From the NCBI GenBank assembly GCA_011009095.1, contig VTPC01003380.1:34916-98915 (forward strand): DNA of 64,000 nucleotides. Reading direction: 5' to 3'. This DNA comes from Ignelater luminosus (Eukaryota; Arthropoda; Insecta; Coleoptera; Elateridae). The notes beneath the pieces were generated by a model. It had not been told where the DNA came from and ran no database searches. It saw only the letters and a list, made by a program, of their open reading frames with translations. Shown here in pieces: positions 56,405 through 64,000 of this stretch. A program made the translations under genes and the position numbers. The stretch's first letter is position 1; each line of letters begins with the position of its first letter.

Positions 56405-58285
56405 GGCACGCCCAGAACCGTGATCGTATCATCAGTTCTTTTAAGAAGGTTAATCAAGAGCAAAGCCTGACGTTATGCTACTATAGATGGCCCACTGAAT
56501 AGCATTTCCCAAATCGTGATTGTAAATTTTGTTCTGTTAAGAAGGTTAAATATGGATTAAGCCCAACATTGAACCACCGTAGCGTAGGTGACACGTTTAA
56601 TGTCAATTCCGAACCTTGGTCGTGTCTTTCAGTGCGATATTGAATCTCCTTTGATGCTAATTAAGTGGGACATCCCAAACAGTGATTGTGTCTTTAGCTG
56701 CGTTACGAACGTTAATGGAGGGCTAAACCCGACATTGATCCACCGTAGACGGCTTGTTGAATGTCACATTCCGAACCATATTCACATCTTTCGTTCTGTT
56801 AAGAAGGTTAATAAAGGGCAAAGCCCAATACTGAATCTCCCTAGATTACACATTGAATGGAACATTCCGAACCATCATCAAGGTTGATAGAGCGCGAAGC
56901 CTAACATTCCGCTACAGTATAGGTGATGTATTATTAAATGGCACATCCCTAACTGTGATCGTATCTTTCGCTGTGTTAAGGTTAATTGCGAGCAAAACTT
57001 AACATCAGACCACCGTAGATGGTCCACTGAATGGCACTTTTGTGACTGAATTTTGTTCCGTAACAAGCTGCAAGCAGGATAAAGCCCAACAATGGGCCAT
57101 TGTGACGTAGGTAATACATGTAATGGTAATTGTGAATCATGATCGTATATTTCGTTCTGTTAATAAGCCCGCCTTTGAGTCATCCTAAATGGTCCATTGA
57201 GTGAAACATCCAGAACAATTATCGTATATTTGGTTTTGTTAAGAAGGTTAGTAAACGGCAAAGCTTGTTATCTGCCTATTGTAAACGGTCAATTGGATGA
57301 TGCATTCCGAACCACAATCACATCTTTAGCTTTGTAATTCAGGTTAATGGAGGACGAAGCCTAACATTCGGCCACAGTGTAGGTAATCCATTAAATGCAC
57401 ATCTCTAGCCCTGGTCGTATCTTTCGCTCTGTTAAGGTTAATGGCGACCAAGACCTAGCATCAAGCCACTGTTCGATGGCTCACTGAATGCCACTTTCGT
57501 GATTGTGGATTTTGTTCTCTTAACAAAGTACATCAAGGATGGAGCCTATCTAAGTAATTTTACCGTAGGTGGTACATTTAATGATAACTGTGAACCATGG
57601 TCGTATTCTTCGTTTGTTAATAAGGTTAGTGGAGGACGATGCTCGACTTTGGATCATCTTAGATGGTCAACTGAGTGAAGCATGTGGTCGTATGTTTCGT
57701 TAAGAAGGTTAGTGAACGGCGAAACTTGCTATTGGTCTACCGTAAACGGTCAATTGCATGACGCACTCCGAACCACGATCACATCTTTAGCTCTGTTAAT
57801 AACATTGATGGAGGTCGAAGTCTAACATTCGGCTACAGTGTAGGTGATCCATTAAATGGTGCATCCATAACCCTAATCGTATCTTTCGCTCTGTTAAAGT
57901 TATTTGGTAGCAAAGGCTTGCATTATACCACTATAGATGACCCACTCAATGGCAGTTTCGTGCATTTCGTTCTGTAACAAGGTGCAAGCAGGATGAAGCC
58001 CAACATTGGGGCATCGTAACGTAGGTGGCACATTTAATAGCAACTCCAAACCATGGTTGTATCTTTTTTTCTGTTAATAAGGTTAATGAAGAGTGAGGCT
58101 GATTTTGAGACATCCTAGTGTTCTTTGTTAAGAAATTTGAAATTTTCCCACCGTAGATGAGCTTCTAAATGGCAAATCCTTAACCATCTCTGTTAAAAGG
58201 TCAGTGGAGGATGAAGCCTGACATTGGGCTACCTACGATGGGATAGCGTGGTCTTATCTTTAGCTTTGTAAAGAAGGTTAATAGA
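56405..58285 (-). repeat. Satellite S array, - orientation, with ~460-bp higher-order unit
   Basis: On the + strand the landmark is GTTAAGAAGGTTAATGGAGG, followed by GCGAAGCCTAACATTGG, CCACCGTAGATGG, CACTGAATGGCAC and CCGAACCATGATCGTATCTT. Its reverse complement aligns with the monomer at 47400-49035 (TGCCAT, CGGTGGCCCAA, GGCTTCGC, CATTAACCTTCTTAA), so both arrays are the same family in opposite orientation. Three successive blocks CGAAGCCTAACATTC-like end at 56900, 57360 and 57821 (spacings 460 and 461), and CATGATCGTAT-type words repeat at 57138 and 57598 (460). A period of about five monomers is therefore visible. Confidence 0.85.
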
Positions 58286-58489
58286 AGACAAGGTTAGAAA
58301 GAGTTAAATGGAAACTTGTAGCTTTTACATTTCAATATAAGTCAAAGCGAAGTCAATCTGATTGATAGTGACAAAAATCTAGAAAAAGTGACGTTCTTCC
58401 AAATAATCTTGGGATGGGTTATGGGAAAGGTGGCTCAACAAAAAATATTTAAAAAACCGCATAAATTAATATGTCTTCTGGATAAGAAA

Positions 58490-59325
58490 GCAAAGAGAAT
58501 TAGTAGATGTACGTGAACCAATAACAACATCTGCAGTCGATGGTAAAAAGTACTTTGTAGCATTTATAAATCATTATTTTCATTTTAAAATCTGCTGCTG
58601 CCTTAAAGATAAATCGGAAGCCTTTGAAAAATTAAAATTGTATGTGGCTGAGGTGGAAGCAAAGTTTGATTGCAAAGGGAGAGGTGTACACTGTACACAT
58701 CAAAAGACCTTTATAACCATTGTGAAAATCACAATACACAGTTCTGACACAACGGTGTGGCAAAAAGGTTTAACCGTACAGTTTATAGAAAAGGTAGTGT
58801 GTCTTATATTTGATTCGAGATTATCGAAGCATTTTTAGAAAGAAGCTACAAGAAATTAGTATAAAGTGAAGCCTGATCTGGACAAGATTAATGTATTTGC
58901 ATGCATCTAAAGGCAAGATAAACTGAACAGTGGATTTAAGGAAATACATTTAATGAGTTTCACCGACAATGGATATAGATTATGAGTCCTGCGAAGCAGA
59001 AAACAATTATTAAATATTTTTCACGAGATCACAGAAGAAATAGAACCTAGAACAATAACGTGGCAGTCATAATGAAGAAAGTGACATGGATGAATTCAAC
59101 AAACAATGAATTTTTATGATACCCAAGATGATAGACGACCAAGAAGAAAAATCCAGTTACCAACAAGATTAGAAGATTATGATGTAGAACTTATGGCTGA
59201 ATATGCTGAAATCTTATTCAGAAGCAATAAAAAATAGGTTGGAAGGAAGCAATACAAGAAGAGTTGGAGGCATATGACAAAAATAAAACGTGGGAGGTTA
59301 GCACCTGGAAAAAGGTATGGGTATG
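58490..59325 (+). mobile_element. Copia-type retrotransposon fragment
   Basis: Reads DGKKYFVAFINHYFHF then KDKSEAFEKLKLYVAEVEAK, the start of the Copia integrase catalytic core (DGxKYFVTFIDDYSxF; here the second Asp is Asn). Then in other frames HNGVAKRFNRTVYRK (QNGVAERxNRTI), FTDNGYRLW, RRPRRKIQLPTRLEDYDVEL and WKEAIQEELEAYDKNKTWEV. The last is the hallmark start of the Copia reverse transcriptase region, and the sequence stops there. No LTRs, protease or gag were found. There are many frameshifts. Confidence 0.85.
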
Positions 59326-59424
59326 ATCTTCATATTCTTCAGTCGGCTGGCACTTTCGTCAAACGCAATTGATTTTTTTCATATTTTGCATATTCTGGAC
59401 TCAAAGCACGATTCGTTTTTGGGT

Positions 59425-59475
59425 TTAGCTCTCTTATAAAGGTAAATAGAAGGCGAAGCCTAGCCTTCGGCCATT
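59425..59475 (-). repeat. Single stray monomer of satellite S
   Basis: TTAGCTCTCTTATAAAGGTA then AATAGAAGGCGAAGCCTAGC and CTTCGGCCATTT fit the monomer of the 56.4-58.3 kb array, 1.1 kb beyond its end and on the far side of the Copia fragment. The Copia copy may have landed within the array. Confidence 0.55.
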
Positions 59476-59484
59476 TCATATTCA

Positions 59485-59700
59485 GCGAGTACAGAGACTT
59501 TTTACCAAGAGATTTTCCTCTTCGCCTTGACTTTTGTGGATGGGTTCTTCAAAGGAAGGATAAAAACCTTAACATTTTGCCAATAATTCTTTTTATGGAC
59601 GAAGTTCATTTCTTTGGAAACAGTTCAAAGCTAAATTTAAATGGTTAGGACAACTTTTATCAACTTCATTTATATATGTTGACCTGGAAGACCCATATTT
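59485..59700 (+). mobile_element. DDE_3 (IS630-like) transposase fragment
   Basis: RLDFCGWVLQRKDKNLNILP followed by IILFMDEVHFFGNSSKLN matches the segment RxxFCxWxLxxxxxxxxFxxxILFTDEAxFxxxGxxNxxN that carries the first catalytic Asp of IS630-like insect transposases. The rest is absent. Confidence 0.65.
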
Positions 59701-59709
59701 AACCGGAAA

Positions 59710-60885
59710 CAACCTTTTGTACTGATATACACCTAATTGAAGGTGACAGTTGTTTTAGGTGTGTCCTCGTGTATTTTTGAAGGTCCAGCTTGGAAAATAT
59801 TGTTTCCACTTTCCCAGCAACTTTATACTTAAATGAGTGAAGAGCAGCAATTGGGTAACTGTCCGAAAGTGTTCAAAGAACGGTACTGCATACTGATATG
59901 CAGACTTTCATTTTATGTTTTTTTAATTTTTACATTTTTTATGGTTGCGTTATAGTGGCCTATTAAAACAATTTTTAACATTGAAATAGAAATAAGGAAG
60001 ATACTATAATAATCGTATTGTAGAATCTTTAGCAACAGGTAGCCAAACTAAATAAATTTGTTCACTAAAAATACGTTAGGAGGCTCCATTTTAACTTAAA
60101 TAATCTCTCTAAATTTACGCGAAATACAGAAATAAAACTGCTCAAGCACTTCCGAGCCTCTTTAACCATAATTTTTATTTCCATCCTTCGCTTTTCTAAA
60201 TGAGCCAAGGTTCACTCCGAACTACTAAAATAGAACAAGGATTTCCTTTATTCAATGAAGTTCAAAATTCTCACCAACCGGTTCCTTTGTTTTCTTTATT
60301 CCTACTCAATATTTTCGTGTTGCTACCAATGATGACATGATAACGCAGAAATAGATTTTTGTGCACATAAAATATTTTTGAGGTTGTTTACGTATTTTTC
60401 TATTTTCGTATTATTTATTTTTTTCTATTTCGAAATTATTGCATTCGACATTTAAAAGAGATCGTAGTAATACCAAAGATAATATCAGATTTATCTAAAC
60501 TATTTCAAAAATTAATAACAACGAAATAATGATTTATTTCTGATACACAAAACTTTGACACGAAAGCTAAAAATAGAATGTTGCTTTTCTCATATGTACA
60601 GATGTCAATGGCACTATACAAGACGTACGTAAACATTGAATTTTGCGAAATCATTATTAAAATCAGAAAAAAATATACATAAAGTACGTTTCTTTTTAAA
60701 CAATGTGCCAATCCCATACTTAATTCGAATCTTCAACTTGCACGTGTTTTTGCATGAATCAAATCGAATGGCGTGACTTGTTTTACTGAAAAAGTCAGAC
60801 ACTTTCTAGAAAATAGAATTTGGCTTGCTTTTCTGCTTTTATTAAAATTAGATTGTGATATTACATTTGATCTAAATATGTATTT
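59710..60885. other. Intron 1 end, nothing recognised
   Basis: AT-rich up to the polypyrimidine tract of the acceptor. ORFs here are chance frames. Confidence 0.45.
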
Positions 60886-60899
60886 TCTTTCTGTTTCAG

Positions 60900-61019
60900 C
60901 TGATGGTGTAACCTACTCGTTTGGAGTATTTTACGACGAATTTTTAGGATATTTTAACGAGGGCAAAGGGGCAACTTCATGGATTCTATCTATTCTTGTT
61001 GGAGTTACACTATGTTCAG
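60900..61019 (+). CDS. Monocarboxylate transporter (SLC16 family), coding exon 2
   Basis: This 120-bp exon follows the acceptor TTTCTGTTTCAG and ends at the donor CAG|GTAATT. Joined with exon 1 it reads TDGVTYSFGVFYDEFLGYF, NEGKGATSWILSILVGVTLC then SG. That is the end of helix 1, the first loop and helix 2 of SLC16 carriers; Y-S-F-G-V-F-Y, a conserved Gly-Ala/Thr-Ser-Trp and the run into a helix match insect family members well. Both introns flanking it are phase 1. Exon 3 was not found before 64000, so intron 2 is longer than 2.9 kb. Confidence 0.93.
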
Positions 61020-61690
61020 GTAATTAAACAGAAAAAAAAAGAAGTATTTAAAGCTTTAATAATGCTAGAAGCCAGAAAGCCACAAATTAGAAGTTCCAAA
61101 ATTACAGAAAGTATTTCAGATGGAATTCCCGTTTCTGAAATTTAATTGAAGTCGTTTTAAAAGAATGCAGGGTTCAGATTCGGTTTCCTTTCTTCCAAAA
61201 TCAAATTCCTTTTTGCCTCGTGCTTTTATAATAACAGAGGGTGGAAATAAATTCATAGCGCTTAGAAAAATGCAAATTCTCCTTTTGATAACAATAAAAT
61301 CAGAATATAAAAAGAGCGCACGTGTCGGATTTTGGAACGTTTTTAGTTAAGTGAAGCCAGAAACTAAGTTTACAAAGATAGAAAATAAAATCTAAAGATT
61401 TTATTACTATATTTATTAAATTGGCGTGCTCAGTGATCATTATTAAACAGAATTAAAATAATTTTCATTTTGCTCTTGCGTGCATATTATCAGAGAATTG
61501 AAATAAATAAATTGATATATTAGTTATTTGATTGATAAAGAATTTATGGCAGTCATTCCGTTAAAATCCTCAAGTCTACATTTCCCCTTTTATGCGAAAT
61601 CGTAAATTCCAGTGATTGTAAACAGAAATGTTCTAGTTAATTATATACGTTTGTCTCAAACATACTGAATTTGATCTGAAAAATTAAAAA
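61020..61690. other. Start of intron 2, nothing recognised
   Basis: AT-rich. The ORF at 61165-61350 has no recognisable domain and does not look like SLC16 exon 3. Confidence 0.45.
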
Positions 61691-61699
61691 AAAAATGTT

Positions 61700-61862
61700 G
61701 TTGCGCCAGGGTGACCGGCCTAACATTTAGCCGCCCCCTTATTAGTCCGAAAAACAAACAACAAAGTCATATATTAAGAAAAAAGAGCTCATTTTGAGAA
61801 ATTCCATGCAGCTCTCTCAGAGATACCGCCCGTATGCGGTGCGCACCTTGCCTTGCAAGTTC
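61700..61862. mobile_element. hAT-like end fragment related to 2801-2876
   Basis: GATACCGCCCGTATGCGGTG followed by CGCACCTTGC (61822-61851) matches 2824-2853 with about four changes. The terminal GGCCCTG is missing here. A CCGCCCCC word (61731) also matches the other copy. Confidence 0.4.
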
Positions 61863-62146
61863 CAATTAAATGCTTTGAATCTGATCACAATGCAAGTTTT
61901 TGGACGTTCGTCAAAACAATCTTCAATCTTAAGTTATACAAGACGTTGGCTAAATCAAATAATCGATTATTTTTGTACCACAGAGCAGTAGGTCTAAAAT
62001 CTGAGATGAAAATAAAATCAGCAATTACCATACCTGACACTCACAGGCAACTACCAAGAACGCAATGATATATCGGATTCTGCTGTCAGATTAAATTTGC
62101 AGCGCTTAAAGATAAAGTTCCAATAGGCCTTACAGTGCATTAAAGA

Positions 62147-62714
62147 TACGAGGGTCGGTTGATATTAGTCGGCTTATTATTTCTTAAGATAATCTCCTTT
62201 AAGCTCTATACATTCCGTCCAACGATACTCCAATTTTGTGCCCTCAAAATGAGCCTCCCTTAGACCTCTGTTTCAGCCTCCTCATTCGACCCGAACCTCG
62301 TACCACCGAGCCATTTCTTCAAGTTCGAGAATAAATCAGACGATCTTGTTTGTTGTCGACAGAGAACAAACGCAGCACCCATCTGGCAGAGAGCTTCCGC
62401 ATTCCCAAATATTCATGCAAAATATTGAGTACCCGTTCGGTTGAAATGCGCACAACCTCAGCTACCTCGCCCTTATCAATTATTATCATTCCATGGATTT
62501 TATCGATCATTTCTGGCGTGGTTTGGATGGCCTAGACGCTCATTATCAAAAATGCTCGTACGACCGCGTTTAATTTCAGCTGTCTAATATTTTATTGTTG
62601 ATAGTAAATGTGCAGAATCACCATAAACATCGGCCAATTTGGTGTTGATCTCATCCTTCGTTTTCTTTTCAAAAACAAGTATCTAATCACTGCACTATAT
62701 TCGATTTTATTCAT
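62147..62714 (-). pseudogene. mariner transposase, internally deleted
   Basis: The - strand starts MNKIEYSAVIRYLFLK (normally MxKxEYRAVIKFLFLKG), then INTKLADVYGDSA, a stop, TAEIKRGRTSIFDNERLG and PEMIDKIHGMIIIDKGEV-type text, then AEVVRISTERVLNILHEYLG and MRKLSARWVLRLFSVDNKQD. It then jumps to the C-terminus, EAHFEGTKLEYRWTECIELK then GDYLKK and two stops. So the HTH region and both chain ends are readable, while the catalytic core with all three acidic residues is gone. At the 3' side TA then CGAGGGTCGGTTGATATTAG (62147 on) looks like the terminal repeat. The opposite end was not recognised. Confidence 0.85.
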
Positions 62715-62829
62715 TTTTGTAAAATGCAGTTGTTTGTTTTTAATGATTGTCAAACACAAAGTAATTGCAGCAGAGCAGCGGGCTGACAATTACCAAGCAG
62801 TCGTTTCAAGGTTAGTATTTACAAATAAC

Positions 62830-63470
62830 AACATCGTTGTGATTCGGGTGGCGCAATCTTCCGCCTTAGCCTACCCATTATCAACCTAGCCATTAGCACG
62901 ATGAAATATGCCTTGGAATTTTTTGAAAGGGATGAAAAATAACGATATAGTAAAGACGTTTATTTGGTCGAAACTTTAGCAAACAAGATAGTTATACATG
63001 GTAAGCGTTGCAAGACTTGTGTTGTCACTAAAGGTCTCATCTACAATGATAGTAGTGATTAAGGATTGAATTCCTTGTGAACCTCATTTTCAAATATTTT
63101 TTCCTTTGTTAGCGTATCGCTCCATTGTGTCCGCTTTGCCAATTTGAAGCTTGCAATTATTTTAATTTTTTTGTTTTAAAACAAAAAGAATTTAATGTTA
63201 ATTGTCCTTGGGATTTTCTATTTGTTTTATCTTTTTGCTTATTATTTCGTTGGGATTAAAATGAAACAAGTAATTTTACTTCAAATCAACTGGCTTGGCG
63301 TTAAGAAAAAAACGACTTGATGAATATTTGTGATTCTTCAGGAGATGCTGTCTAGCTAGCTGGCTTTGGTTGCTGGTGTTGGTTTCTGGTGCTGGAAATT
63401 TGCTGCTGGCTGAATGAGTTGACAGAACTCAACTAGGTGTCTAGGTCAAGTCAAGTCAAATCATCACAGA
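62830..63470. other. Intron 2, nothing recognised
   Basis: AT-rich, then from about 63350 a CTGGTGTTGG-type low-complexity stretch (GGTTGCTGGTGTTGG, then TTCTGGTGCTGG). Confidence 0.4.
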
Positions 63471-63564
63471 GGCCACTGTAGGACTATGCCTTTTTGGCCT
63501 AGGAGAAAGGGAGGTATTTGGTTTGTAAACATTGCTGCATGTAGTCAAAGATGGAATAAGATGG

Positions 63565-63570
63565 TTTATT
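63565..63570 (-). promoter_or_regulatory. Poly(A) signal AATAAA
   Basis: AATAAA on the - strand lies ten bases after the stop codon of the spliced frame at 63580-64000, followed by a T-rich and GT-containing stretch. It supports a true 3' end. Confidence 0.55.
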
Positions 63571-63579
63571 GCAAAACTT

Positions 63580-64000
63580 TCACTTAAAACACCCCGCAAC
63601 GATTGGCCAGGACGGAAGTGTGGAGATTCGGTGTGACGGCTTTGTCGGAGGTCTGGTCTCCAGTTCTCCGTCGGTTTTACCGTCGCCGCTGATGTAAGAG
63701 TAACCACACCGAGCGCACTCACTGATACCACAAGTGCACCGCAATCCATCATTGCAGGTGCCACGATCTACTCTGTGTGCGACATACAGTTGGTCTCCGG
63801 AGTCTTGGTGATACCTGAAACAGAAAACAGAGTTGAGGCGGGAAGGGGGAGCTATGGAGGATTACAGATTTCTGGAGGTTTTGTGGTTGCGTGTCCCGAG
63901 CATCGGATGTGAAATTGTTTTACCTGGTGGCCAAAAGTGTGCTTTTCAGGATGTCTTGGAGGTCGTCGGGGAGCTCCGGGGCTTGGGCAACGAGAATGGC
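63580..64000 (-). CDS. Unrecognised spliced reading frame, C-terminal two exons
   Basis: On the - strand an open exon from the window edge (64000-63924) reads ILVAQAPELPDDLQDILKST then LLAT. It ends at a good donor, CCACCAG|GTAAAA. A 109-bp intron ends in CTCTGTTTTCTGTTTCAG (63815). The next exon (63814-63580) continues in frame: YHQDSGDQLYVAHRVDRGTC, then NDGLRCTCGISECARCGYSY (six Cys counting the one before), and ends PSWPIVAGCFK with a TGA. AATAAA follows at once. The block is visibly GC-richer than the intron around it. I do not recognise the family; a nested host gene or a transposon ORF are both possible, and the extremely short 3' UTR slightly favours a mobile or retrocopied origin. 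Most of the protein lies outside the window. Confidence 0.55.

Larger units (their letters stand above)
3907..60899 (+). other. Intron 1 of the SLC16 gene, 56,993 bp
   Basis: The intron is bounded by GTAAGT (3907) and a pyrimidine-rich acceptor TTTCTTTCTGTTTCAG (ending 60899); both flanking coding pieces are phase 1 and join cleanly. It carries nearly all the repeats in this window and one intact tRNA gene on the opposite strand. No exon with SLC16 similarity was seen inside it, though a small alternative first exon could be missed. Confidence 0.88.

Noticed and set aside
56405-58285. Series of short exons or a repeat-protein gene
   Set aside because: Frames are broken in every monomer; the conserved unit is DNA-level satellite sequence.
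61165-61350. SLC16 exon 3
   Set aside because: Frame lacks helix 3-like hydrophobic content and SLC16 motifs, and has no proper acceptor and donor pair.

Overview
This window is nuclear DNA from an animal, most likely an insect. It is AT-rich and intron-dominated, and it is full of decayed insect-type transposons: mariner and Tc1, hAT, piggyBac, Copia, and RTE-, Jockey- and R1-like LINEs. One host gene frames it. This is an SLC16-type monocarboxylate transporter on the + strand. Its first coding exon is at 3786-3906 (motif DGGWGWVVVF) and its second at 60900-61019. The two join in phase across an intron of 56,993 bp. A beetle is plausible from the style of the repeats, but that is inference; no species marker is present.

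Layout: 1-3.6 kb is upstream DNA with the end of a tandem repeat and a Tc1 fragment. 3.6-3.9 kb is the 5' end of the transporter. 3.9-60.9 kb is intron 1, a graveyard of elements. It holds an 885-bp Tc1/mariner element with both ends intact (8.4-9.3), an RTE LINE (11.4-13.1), an R1-like fragment (13.7-14.4), a nearly full-length but dead LINE (16.6-18.8), two LINE tails (21.3-22.4), a piggyBac copy with another element inserted in it (23.6-24.8), a mariner/Jockey junction and two Jockey pieces (27.7-30.9), a hAT fragment (35.2-35.8), a larger repeat present twice (36.1-37.1 and 40.6-41.9), and a Copia fragment (58.5-59.3). Only a tRNA-Pro gene (50051-50122, - strand) looks intact and functional there. 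After exon 2, intron 2 runs off the right edge. It contains a mariner relic and, at 63580-64000 on the - strand, the 3' end of an unrecognised spliced reading frame with its own poly(A) signal.

The structures most worth a second look are not genes. (1) A ~90-100-bp satellite forms two arrays in opposite orientation (46.25-49.03 kb and 56.4-58.3 kb) inside the same intron. The second array shows a higher-order period of about 460 bp. (2) Four GC-rich patches, all in the same orientation, are built on a 9-bp period. Two of them are bounded by inverted repeats that begin TAGAG; these look like an unnamed non-autonomous element family and they create false collagen-like ORFs. (3) A 90-bp sequence occurs twice with one mismatch exactly 2,200 bp apart, far more alike than any other repeat pair here.

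No complete working transposase, CRISPR array, operon or bacterial-type system is present. Long stretches of intron (for example 9.4-11.3, 14.5-16.5, 25.2-27.7, 49.1-50.0, 50.2-52.3 and 54.3-56.4 kb) show nothing recognisable. Element families were assigned by reading translated motifs by eye, so clade names are tentative.
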